NCBI GenBank assembly: GCA_008711295.1
Contig: VUYV01000180.1
Coordinates: 519,826 to 583,825, forward strand
Direction of reading: 5' to 3'
DNA: 64,000 nt
Source: Anarhynchus alexandrinus
Taxonomy: Eukaryota > Chordata > Aves > Charadriiformes > Charadriidae
Shown here: piece after piece, positions 38,673-49,744 of the stretch
Position numbering within the stretch: position 1 is the first letter of the stretch
How the letters are laid out: each line of letters starts with the position of its first letter
The notes under the pieces: model-generated
What the model saw: the letters and a program-made list of their open reading frames with translations, nothing else
Databases searched by the model: none
What the model was told of the DNA's origin: nothing
Program-made: the position numbers and the translations under genes

Positions 38673-40865
38673 GTGTGGGCCTTACACTTTTGCTGTCCAC
38701 AACGTGTCTGTGGCTCCTATCTCTCTATGGTGTCACTGTCTTATTTCTACCAGGTGGGTACCAAGTAGGCTTGGAATTTCTGTAGTAAGGCGGAGTTTAA
38801 AATTTAGCTCTTTTGTGTGTTTATTAACCTGGCATTTCTTACTACTGAATTCTTGTGAAGCAGTTACGAGGTCATCGAATACAGATACATTGCTTTCTTT
38901 AACTGTGTGTGTAGATATATAGGGGAATCCAGAAAAAAAAGATCATCCAGGAGGTTAAAAATTCTTTAGCGCAACAACATGACAAAAAGTAGGATTTGGT
39001 GTTTGTACTCATCTTGCCTACCTAAATACCGAGTGCCAACTCAAGATGTCTGTCTTAATGCCCTAATAGTGCTTTACGCAATGTTCAATATAGAAATATG
39101 GAAGGTCTGGCCTAGAAAATGAGGGGATGCTTGGCTGTAAGCACTACACTAATTCGGTACTCTAGTAAAATACAGAATTATACAAGGTTAACTAGAATGC
39201 ATGTTCTTCTTAAATTTTCTTAGTTCATGTTATATTTAGTATGTGAATGTATGTTTATTTTTGTTGTTGCTTATCAGCGTTATTTTGGGGACTGTTGTCT
39301 CCATAGGAGTCCCCTATATTTCACTTTCAGTTCAATTTGGATGGTCATGTGTTATTCTGGTATGGGTTAGGCAGTTGGCTGTAAACCATGATACACTGAA
39401 GCTTCGTTTCTGTAACAGGGAGTTTTGTTTTTACAAGATTAGACTTCAGTGATTGATGAGTATATCTGCAGTAGCAGTGATGGATCAAAAGTTAAGTATG
39501 CATGGATATTAGTACTACATCAGTTTGATTGCCGATCTTCTGAATTATTTAAAATATATGTCACTTTTACACATCGCTCTGTTGATCTTGCATTAATTCT
39601 CACTCTGTTATTCAGAAAAATCTCACATTTTTTCCAGGAAGAATTAAATTTACTTGCCAAAGTGCTTAAAATGTATGTTTCTGTGTTGTTATCACTCAGT
39701 GAATCACAGAAGTGCACAACCTGACCTGTTCTACCAAGTTAGGTCTGAAGTGCAACTCGGTTATTCTTGGGAGGACTCTTCTATCGGCTCTACATTCACA
39801 CCCCTCCTTATCTTGGAAAAATCAGCTACTTAGTCTGGTCTCAATCTTTCATGTTCTTATCCGCAAGTCTTGTCAAATGGGTGTGCAGAAGTTGTCAAGA
39901 CTTGATTATTTTTTTATGTAAATACAACAAATAACTCAACATTTCCAGTTTTCCAATCTGATGATTATGAGAGAATTTATTTGGAAATTGCATTCAACTC
40001 AAGGAAACAAATGAGCCACAGATGGAAGAATATTTAGAAGTATCATATGCTTTCCATGCTTTTATGCTCTTTTTTTTTTTTTTCCTAGACATCTGCTTTT
40101 TGACTGTTTCTCCATTGTCAGAGGCTTGAATAGATGGTCTTGCGTCTGACCCAGCATGGCCGCTGTTGTGTTCTTGGTGCAGAGAATTATTTGTTATTTG
40201 TCTATTTGTTTACCCCTTAGATTCTGATGCTACAAACTATATTTGCTTGTTTTCTGTTAGGGTCAGTTAATTCAAAGGCATTTTAAAAAGATGCATAAAC
40301 TATACAAAAAAGAGAGCAACTCTAAATTTTTAGCATATTTTAAAGGACTAGCCTGCTGGACGGAGGCCCAGTCTCTAAAGCATTTGCTTGTGTGCTTTGA
40401 GACCTTCATAGCAGTATGTTTGGAGTAGTATTTTTTCTGAACCAAGGAAGGTAAGAAACAGCATCAGCCAGAAGAACTTTACAGCCAGACGAGATTTCTC
40501 ATGTGAAAGGATTGACTCAGGATGCCAAAGCTATACATATGTATACGTGTGTGTCTACATATATATCTTCTAGGCAGTGCTGACAGCAACTGTGGAGTAA
40601 ACCAAAACTTCCTGCTGGGTGTTGATGGCATGCAGCTCTCAGCTAGCACATAGCCTTTTATCTCAGGCAGCGAGAGACACGTCCTGAAGTTCTGAGGGTC
40701 TGGGTCCTGCTCCACCTTTAAACCTGGAATACTAATGTGTGGTGGCTGCAGCTAACAATTTTGTGGGAGACTTTGGGGTTTTCAGGTGTATTTTCTGTTG
40801 CCCTACTATTTTAAAGGGAAAAACTTACTTGCATGTTGGATTTCAGTCTCTTTAAGTTGACATAT

Positions 40866-40884
40866 GTTCATCTGACAGGTAAGT
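40866..40884 (+). other. Candidate recursive splice site in RAB20 intron
   Basis: TTCATCTGACAG|GTAAGT has an acceptor AG (40877-40878) directly abutting a full-consensus donor. This is the layout of a recursive splice site, which can be used to remove long introns stepwise. The pyrimidine tract is weak, so it may equally be only a donor-like string. Confidence 0.2.
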
Positions 40885-41623
40885 GGTGCCCCAGCAGCAA
40901 GGTTTCTTCATTATTAGTGGTCATGTCCCCTGTGGTTTTGGCTTAGTATTAGAACAGCCAACTGGTAAGTTAATGAAAAGTATTTAATAAAGTTCACTTC
41001 GTGATGCTGTAATTGTATTTTAAGAAAGAAGCTGGGTTTTGAACACACCAACAGATAGTCATGCAGCATTATAATGAGGAAACGGTTAGGTTAACTGGGA
41101 AAGCAAACTTCCCTTCTTTTCCTTCCTCTGGTCTTAAGCAAGCTGTCTGCATGTGAGAACTGATTTGACTATTTTCTTCTGTAAATATTCAGCTATCAGT
41201 TCATATTTTTACACCCTCCACCCCTTTAATTTGCACCTGCGGATTTTTTTTTTGGTGACTTCTCACTTGTCAGAGCTAGGAGGGACAAAGGAGATAAACA
41301 CAGCCTGGAAAAGGCTTTGCTGTGGCTTGGGTCAACCGCAGTGTATCTGCATAATATATACTTACATTTCTGTCATCTCTTGTGACTGGTTTGCCGATGT
41401 CTGATGGATGGGTGCGGGTGAGCATGTGTGAATTGCTCACAGTTTCTGACCTCTGATCGCCAGTGTTTCACTGGCAGCAGCGCAGGCTACAGCCTGGGCT
41501 GAGCTGTCTCGGGCTAGGTGTGAGCGTTCAGCTCGTAAAAAGTGTTAGGTTCCTCCCTCGCTTAGTTAGGTGTTGAGGTTTTTGGTTTGGTTTTGTGTTT
41601 GTGGGGTGTTTTTTGGTGTGTTG

Positions 41624-41688
41624 TTTTTTTTTTTTTTTTTTTTTTCTGAATTTTTCTTTTTTTTTTTTTTTTTTTTCTTTTTTTTCAG
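41624..41688 (+). repeat. Long T-rich tract ending in an acceptor-like CAG
   Basis: T22, then CTGAATTTTTC, then T20, C, T8 and CAG. It is preceded from about 41575 by GGTTTGG/TGTGGGG-type sequence, so the whole block is G/T-only on the sense strand. Confidence 0.85.
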
Positions 41689-44600
41689 AATTTATCTGTG
41701 CATCTGTTGATGTACACTTCCTTCTGCACATGTTTTTCTCCCGGGAAGGGGGTGACCCAGCAAAGTTCTCAGAGCAAATTTGGGGTGATGACTTGGTCCT
41801 TTGCAGTATGAGATCAGCCCAGCTAGACTGGTCTACCTGCTGCCCTGGAGGCAAATGTTCCCCTGTGCCGTGAACGATACGCACATCTGGGTAGGGAGGA
41901 AGCATCGTCCTCCATCATACTGAAACAGAACAAAGAAAAGAGTAGGGTTAAGCAGTATATTTTCCTCACAACTGAAGGTCAGGTGTGGCTACTCGGTTTG
42001 ATATTCTGCTGGTCTTGACTTTTGGAAGTAGGGGACTAAGACTGGGAGAAAAGAAGCTACAGAGGAGATGGTTAGGTAGGTTAGTCAAAGCCAAAGAGGA
42101 CTCGAGGCATGTGGGAAAGCCTTTCCAAACCAGGTGACAGAGTAGCAGTTGGGTTTGGGTGTTGCTGAATATATGATGAGCTATGTGTAACTGAGGAGGC
42201 CATTTGTGGAAGGGTTTAGAGGATATCACCTCAAAAAGGGTCTTGGGAATCAGGGATCATTTAGTGAGAAAGGCTGCTGAGCGTGTACCTGTACTCAAGA
42301 GGCTGGAATTTAACAAGAGTTGAGATGGAAGTTACAGAGAATAAAATGCCTTAAGTTTGTTGTCGGGGAGTCATGGCTTGGGGGCCAGTTGTCACCAAGA
42401 CGCTTTGATTCTTTTGCTTTTTGCCTTTGGCAAAATTATCCTGCAGAATATGATGTTGGCCTCTGCTATTAGTTGTTCATAATTGTTGCACGCAAAACGA
42501 CGACAGCTGAGGACGGGTGCCTCATACACAAGTAGCGTGGCTTCCCTGGGATTACTGTGTATGGTTATAGCCCCCACATCTTGAAAAGGAAATCGTAAGA
42601 GCAGCGGTTCAATGGGACGGTATGGCTAGGGGCCGAGAAAAATCTTTTGTGTACGTTGGGAAAACCCCTGAAGAGAGTTCACTGTCAGCGAGCTCTGTGT
42701 CTAAAGCTTCTGAAGCAGGTTCAGAGGCAGGAATAAAGGTTTAGCTTCAGACCATCCCTGGAAGCGTGGTTTGGTTGTTGTGCAACAGTGCACCAGGTTA
42801 CTTTTTTCTGCAATGAATGTTTCCTGAAAAGGGCAGAATAACTTGGGAAGTGATTAAAAATATGAAGTAATAATGAATTGTCTGGAGAAAGTCCTGGAGG
42901 AAGTTCTATTTTCAATGTCCCACAACTTAAAAATACGATACACAAGTAAAGTCAAAGCTAGCAAATTCACTGCTGCTGAAAGTAAGTGCTTTTGTATGCA
43001 AATGATGTAAAAATATGGAAATACCTTGTCAGGGGGAATTGTGAAAAATACACATCAAAAAGAAACAGGAGAGAAAAGTAACTCACTTTGTTTATTCAGC
43101 TATGGCTAACTCACTTTATTGAAGGAGGAATTTTGTTTCTAATGTGTGATTTTTAGTACTGACTCTTGGGAAGGCAGGCTAACGGGGAGGATCAGCCGCT
43201 TGTTTGTTGTGAGCACTTGCTGCAGGCCAAGACAAATGTCGTGTATGAACTTCTGTCGTAACTTCTGTACTCCAGCCCCCACGTTAAATCCCCGCTTTGC
43301 ATGCGGTATTTAATAATAGCATGCAAAGTGTCTGCGCTGTTCTACCCAAAGTGGGGAAACTACTTGACGGTTCAGTGAGACTCTCTCCAAATAGTATCGG
43401 TGACCTGAGGCCTGTGCCCGGCTAAAGCTGTCCAGTGTCACACCATGGCATTGGGGCTTGACGAACATTAGCAACTTTGGAGTCCTCAGTAGCACCTCAG
43501 CTTCTGTAACAAAAGAGGTTGTCTTTGCTGTCCAATTTTAGCCTGCAGTGAGGCCTGAGTTTGAGTCAGACTGTAAAAAGGGGGCAACGGGTTAATATTG
43601 ACCATTTTCAAGTGCATCTGAGTGGACAGTGGAAGGGAGAACAAGAAGATGTGTTCTTCTAGTCTTTGGTGCATGGCCTGTGTTCTTGTCATTCTGTGAA
43701 GATTTTGCTTCTCGCCTTTGGCCGATACAAATGAGTTTGTACAAGTCCTTGAATCGATCGAATGAGTCTATTTTAAACCCATGTTTTAAAGCCCCAGATC
43801 CCAGGTTGGAGCAGTATTAAGAACCTTCCTCATGAAGTGTTTGTGCCTTTGGCATTGCATCCTTTCTTCCATGCTTACTGAAGGAAGAGGTACATTTTCC
43901 AGATACCTCTGTCAAAATTGACTTGACAGCTGAAGGGTTAGTTTAAGTGTTGACTGCTTTGTGACAACATTGAAAATGTATGAGAGAGGGAGGCACAAAC
44001 AAGAGAAATGGTTAGTCAAACAGTGTAAATGCAGTGGCAAAGCTGCTGACAGAAATTGCAGACATGAAAATTCATCTTCACGGTGGATCAGGAGCAGGTG
44101 GGAGAAATTGTAGAAAATTTCAGAAGGGTGTCCAAGAACTGGATTATTCGCTTCAGTAAAACAGGTTATTAATGCCCTGTTGCACTCTTCAGTTTGAGTT
44201 TAGTCTTTGTGGAATGAATACCTGAGCTGTCTAAGAAATGACCGCTCTTTCAACAGTTTGGGCATGAGGGGGAAAACACAGGGATGGGATGGGACACTTC
44301 TCCCCCCCCCCCAGTAGTTCTCTCTCTAGCTGAGTAATTACTGTTGTGCAGAACAGCAAAAAGCTTCATTAGCTGTAATGTAGAGGTGAATGTGTACAAA
44401 GTAATGAATGTTGACTCAGTTCTGGTTATTTCTGGGTACCAGGCACACTCTGTAATGAAAAACAAATAGCTACTTAAAATTAGTATGGTATGTTTAGGTG
44501 CCTGAACCTAGCCTGTCTGGGTTGTGATGTCTTTTTCTATTGACTACAAAATGAACTTTTTCCTTCAGAAGGAAAGTGACAGTGGGTGCTTAAAATACAG

Positions 44601-45530
44601 GTGCAGGGCAGGTAACTAGCTGTTAGCGGTAAAGTTTTGCAATTACTTCTTTGAGCGCTCGTGTATGGCGAGTACTTTTCTCGTTTCATCTCAGAGGTAC
44701 GTACACGCTGTGGTGCACAAATGTCAAAGCCAGGGAGCCTCACAGCCAGCTTCACAGTGCCTTGGCTGAGCTGCCTCTGATATTTAGGCTAGTTTAAGTA
44801 TCTTTGCTTCATGCTGTAATCACATCTTGTATCATAGATGGGTTGTTTACTTCACTGCAATTAGTGTCTCGTGTTGAAGCCACTAGCCATGTGAGCTTCC
44901 AAGCGATTTTTCCTGCGGTAGTGTTTCACTGGCTGAACTGAAGGTGAACTTGGTAATTCCTTTGCTGAGTCACATTGCACTATTGCAAAATAACCAAAGG
45001 AGTCACCTTTGTTTGGGTCTCTATCCAGAAGGACACTAAGTCTGTGGTGGATACATCTGGACCCATTAAAAATTATAGAACAGAAAGAATAATTTTCTCC
45101 CCCAAGTCTGAATGATTTGCTTTCTTCCAGGTGAACACTGGGTAGAATATCCTGGGATTTGATCAAAAGGCATCAAACTTGTGATAAATTCCTTCTCCTA
45201 CACCTGTCATATTAACTATAACTTCATATGCAGTACCTGAAGATATGCCTAGGAAATGAGGTTTGAACTTGGTGATTAAACTTAGCTTATGCAAGTGGTA
45301 CTGCTGAGAGGAGAGGTGGTCAAAGGAAATGAGGATTTTTTTGCTCTTAATTTGAATGAATTCTCAACATAATTAGTTTGCGATCCTTCACAACAGGAGA
45401 TCCAGGATAGCATCCCTTAGGACAACCAATTCAATAGACTTAAAAGATTTCCTAATCCTACTAACCTACATGGGTGTGGAAAAAAAACCAACAACAAATC
45501 TAGAAGAGAACTTCTTAACATCTTTTTTTT

Positions 45531-45535
45531 TAAAG
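45531..45535. repeat. Target-site duplication TAAAG, left copy
   Basis: The same five bases follow the LTR at 46270-46274. A 5-bp duplication is usual for ERVL-type and some other endogenous retroviruses. Confidence 0.85.
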
Positions 45536-46269
45536 TGTCGTGGTTTGGACTGGATTGGCCACTGAAACGAAAGACAGATGCTCTCCCCCCAGCTCTGTCT
45601 TTGAGGAAAGGAGGGAGAGAGAGAGAGACTTAAGAGTTTAGAAAAAAAAACAACCCTAAACTACTTTAATGAAAATAGTAATAAAATAATGAAATATGTA
45701 CAAAACCAGATCAAGTTCCCAGGATGATGATCTCGTCACCAGCAGGCATGGGGAAAGTCCCAGACTGGACTCAGTGATGGACAGGAGCTGGATTCTGGGT
45801 CTGGATTCAGGAATGTGTGGATCAGGGTCAAAGGCAGATGAACAGACGAAGTCCTCCTCAGATGTCGGCCATTGAAGGAAGAGAGCTGACCCTTTGATCC
45901 CTCAGCTTTTATACTGAGCATGAGGCAGATGGGATGGAATACCCTGTTGGTCAGTTTTGGGTCACCTGTCCTGTCCGCTCCTCCCCACAGGTGCGACCCC
46001 TCTACGCTTTTCAGCTTCTGACCCTCCAATGGGCAAATAAGAGAGTTAGCTGGCCTGAGGTGTTAGAGCAATGAATATAAGCAAGAGCATCTCTGCATAC
46101 CATTCCATGGCATAAATTATAAATAATCAGGTCTTATCACTCTGGGAGTGGACTACAGTCTTAAAAATACGCCATTAATTTTGGAGAGTTCAGTTAGTTA
46201 GAAGAGGCTTAGATGCAAAGTGAAATTACTGAACAGAGTATCGGTTCTGTTTTATCTCAAACCAGGACA
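45536..46269 (-). mobile_element. Solo LTR of an avian endogenous retrovirus
   Basis: A 734-bp element starts TGTCGTGGTTT and ends ACCAGGACA, so it has the short TG...CA inverted ends, and it is flanked by exact TAAAG duplications. On the minus strand it reads as an LTR: a TATA box TATAAAAG (45906-45913), preceded by a TGGGTCACCTGTCC/TGACC-like upstream block, and a polyadenylation-type ATTAAA downstream (45665-45670). I recognise the general layout from ERVL-like LTRs of birds. No gag, pol or env sequence accompanies it, so the provirus was lost by LTR-LTR recombination. It lies in intron 1 antisense to RAB20. Confidence 0.85.
45906..45913 (-). promoter_or_regulatory. TATA box of the solo LTR
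   Basis: TATAAAAG on the minus strand, roughly the middle of the LTR, as expected at the U3/R border. If active, transcription would run leftward, antisense to RAB20. Confidence 0.6.
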
Positions 46270-46274
46270 TAAAG
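46270..46274. repeat. Target-site duplication TAAAG, right copy
   Basis: Pairs with 45531-45535 and fixes the right end of the LTR at 46269. Confidence 0.85.
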
Positions 46275-47063
46275 GGAACTAGATCATCAGATATGTTTGT
46301 GAATCTTCTGATATATCTGTCCACCTCTTAGGAAGCAGACTAGAATTGAAGTTGGCTTTGCATGGGCCACCAAGGAGCCATTCATGGAAGAACTCTGCTG
46401 ACAGTTCAAAGACCTGTGTGAGCTTGAATTTATTAGTGTGTTACAGATGAAGCAAAAGGAGGAAAATGGTTGTTTGAGCTTTTGCCTTTTCACCAATTCC
46501 ATTGGAGCAAAAATGCATTTCAGTGTAGCTTATAGTGTGGTGGAAACTTCATGTAGTGGACTCCAGGAGGAGAGACACTTAAAACTTTAAATAATCAAAC
46601 AGGCTAACGTCTTACGAATTAAAGCTTCTGTGCTTTCAGGTTCTTTCTGTTCCACCCTTTCACAGATTCTTCTTTTATTTTTGCTTTTCTCTGTCATGAA
46701 AACAACTCGTCATATCCTCAGCTACAACGAATACCTCCTTTTTCCTTTTTTTTTCTGGTCTATGGGTTAATGAATTGAAGATTGGAATAACTTTGTTCAA
46801 TAATGATTAAGCATCTGTTGTAGATACCTTTCCCTGTTCCCTCAGCCTCTCTTGTTGATCCACTGACATTTTTTCTTTAATCTGTTACGTGATTTAATAT
46901 TCCTAACCACTGCCTTTGTATTTCAGGAAATTCCTACAAAATACAGAGAAAAGATCTCGTCCAGCCATCCAAATGCTCTTACATACTTGGTTTAAAAATA
47001 ATGGTCTTCAGTACAGCTGAAATAGCAGGACATTTTTGTTTTGTGTTCTGCAGTTGATGACTA

Positions 47064-47211
47064 CTTAGGAATTTTTAGCCATGCATAATATTTGACCATA
47101 GACATTTTAACAGAAAAATAAAATATCAAGTATTTANTCTTAGGAATTTTTAGCCGTGCATAATATTTGACCATAGACATTTAAATACTTGATATTTTAT
47201 TTTTCTGTTAA
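47064..47211. repeat. Direct plus inverted duplication around an N
   Basis: A 44-bp segment at 47064-47107 recurs at 47139-47182 with a single A/G difference. The 30 bases following the first copy (47107-47136) recur as a perfect inverted copy after the second (47182-47211). An undetermined base sits at 47137, exactly at the break. The pattern looks like a fold-back or a wrongly closed gap. Confidence 0.9.
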
Positions 47212-48391
47212 TTATAACATTATCTGTAAAATGAAGGATGGATTAGTTAGACCTTCAGGAAAATGTTCATCCTGTAAGAATACATTGACTAGAAACCCCA
47301 AAGAGACAGTCTGGGATGTGGGGCAAGAGAAATTAATGTGTAGTACACTTCATGAAGAATGTGAAGCAAAAGTTAGGTAGATTGAAATAGACTTCAAAAC
47401 AAAAGAAATACCTAAATGCTGGTCACTGGCTGGGTAGTAATTTCTCTATGTGGAGTCAACTGGCTTTGATTTCTGCTTAAGGTCATGTTCCCAATCCACT
47501 CAATGACAGCAGTATAAAAACATACAAGTGTGATGATGTGCCCTGGTTGCAATGCCCTTCAGTTGAGCTCCTGCTCCCTACTTCCCTTTCCCTGAGGGGT
47601 TTGGGCTGACTGACTTCCCTTTCTGGTTGTGCCGGTTAATTCAGCGATGGGACTGAAGCTTCATGCCGTTTAATGCCTTATGTTGTGAAAGTCCTCAGAA
47701 GTTCAGTTTCTGTTCTTCATAGTGGGGTCTGTGATCTGGACATACAAATCTGTTGTTGCTCTCTTCTTGTTGAATTTAGAAATAAGGCTCTCGGTTATAT
47801 TTTCGAGGGGGTTTTGTTTATTATTCATTTATTTCCATTCTCCAACTGTCATTTGCTCTCAAAAGAAAGCAAAGATTTTGGTTCATTCAGAAAAGGGAGA
47901 AATGGCCAGAAGCTTTAGCAGTTTATATTTAAAAAACGAAAGAAAGAAAAAGCCCTATGTAGTTGAGTTGTCATCTTCCAAGCTTCATAAAAGGGATCAT
48001 CAAATCTTGTGGGTTGCTGCAAGGGAGACTTACACATTTTAAAACAAAACAAAAAACCTCTGCTAGTAAGATGAGAGTGATTTTTTTTTAATTACTTTTA
48101 TACTTTTATCCCCCCCCCCGATACAGGCTATTGCTTATTAAAAAAGTAAATCTCTGATTTTGTGAAACTGAAAATGCCTCAAACTGCTCAGCTCCTCCAA
48201 CCCCTGCCAGTATGATTACTTCTTATTTTTACAAGGAGGAACAACACTCCTGTTAAGACTGTCTTTAGGACATGAGATTTCTCTGTCACAGCAGAGCGCT
48301 ATATGTATCACATTCGTATTGTTTTCCTTCTCTCCTTTCTTGTTTTAGCGTCGTATGCCCTTTCCACATTGTCCTGCTCAACTTCTTTTCA

Positions 48392-48406
48392 TTTTTTTTT
48401 TTTTTT
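48392..48406 (+). repeat. Poly-T tract
   Basis: T15 in RAB20 intron 1, sense strand. Confidence 0.9.
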
Positions 48407-49686
48407 ACTTCAAGCCTTGGAAGCCCAGTAGAAGTGGAATAGTTGGTGTCTGTCCTCTTTTTGAGTGGCAGAGCACTTTGTGATCTGGAGATGCTGGCTC
48501 ATCGCCTTAATTATGAAAGAAAAGGATGTAATGCATGTAAACCCGTAGGCAGTTCCCTTTTGATAAGAAGCTTCCCCTCATGGCATGAGGGTTGAATGGG
48601 TAGACACTGGACGGTGGTAACATTGCACTTTGTAGCTTATTCTGTATAGAAAGTTCAGAACTGAGTTGTTTATGGCTTTTAGTGGTGTACTCCCTTTGTG
48701 CCAGGTTGGAGAATGTTAATGAGACGAGATCAGTTTTTACCATGCCTGTTTTGTGGTTTTCATTTCTTTAATCCTCAAATTAATGCCTCTAAACTGTGAA
48801 TACTAAATATGCTTTTAAGACTGTAGGCAGAGAAGCCAGAAGCGCAATTAAAAGGGAGAAGTGGTGCTGGAAATGTGAATGCCGTGCGTTCATCTTAGCC
48901 AGTGCAAGTTCTGAAAACACAAGCCACACATCCTCTGATTAAAATTTCCTGAATGAGGTGAACAAGTTTGAGTACACTCCTGTAAAACCCAGGTGGCAGC
49001 TGTACATCTGGCGTGGTCTCCTACTTTGGGCACTTGAAGGCAGCCCACCAGATCACCAGATCTTCCTCCTGCTTTCGACAAACAGCAACTGTCCAGAGGT
49101 GACCAGTGAAGAAGCCTTCAGCTGAATCGAAACTGGTTGGTGGTTGGTAAGGAGTAGAAGCAGTTGTAATTTTCTCGAGGCTAAATTATGTCTGAATGAA
49201 TTGCATGTGTTCTTAGTTGAGAACCTGCTTATAAATGAACTGATGTTGAAATGAATAGAAAAATATGTGTCTGTTGAGTAGGCCTAGGTTTATGTCCCAT
49301 GTTACTAATGTGAGTTTCTCTTCAAAAAATAAAAGAAGTAGATTTTTCATTCAGTTTGCAAGATCCATGGCCTTTACTTCTACCTATTTAGAAGGATTTT
49401 AATATTTTTCAAATTGCTAGTGAAGGCTGGTTTAAAACTCAAACTCAGTATTACAAATCAGATTAATTTCACCAGAAGGTAATTTAACCTTGAATAAGAG
49501 GCATTTATCAGGTATCTGCTGGGGCAGACCATCTGTGGGTGTCTGCTATTGGTCTGATAACCATAGCTTCCTAAGGTGTTTCAGACAACTCTGTGTTATT
49601 CGTTATGTGTGCAAGAATAATTCCTTATTTTTGAAACGTGTGACACAGAAGGTGACTTCTGAGAAGAACTGCCAGCCCTCAAATTC

Positions 49687-49744
49687 TTTTTTTTTTTTTT
49701 TTTTGTTTGGTTGTTTTGTTTTTTGGTTTTTGGGGTGGTTTTTT
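49687..49744 (+). repeat. Poly-T followed by G/T-only sequence
   Basis: T18, then GTTTGGTTG, TTTTGG and TGGGGTGG motifs, with no A or C until 49745. Confidence 0.85.

Larger units (their letters stand above)
36551..45530. other. 5' part of RAB20 intron; no nested gene seen
   Basis: Mostly unique AT-rich sequence interrupted by the simple repeats listed separately. The long Lys-rich frames on the minus strand (36631-36912, 41528-41905) only reflect poly-T tracts. I see no conserved RNA gene. Confidence 0.6.
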
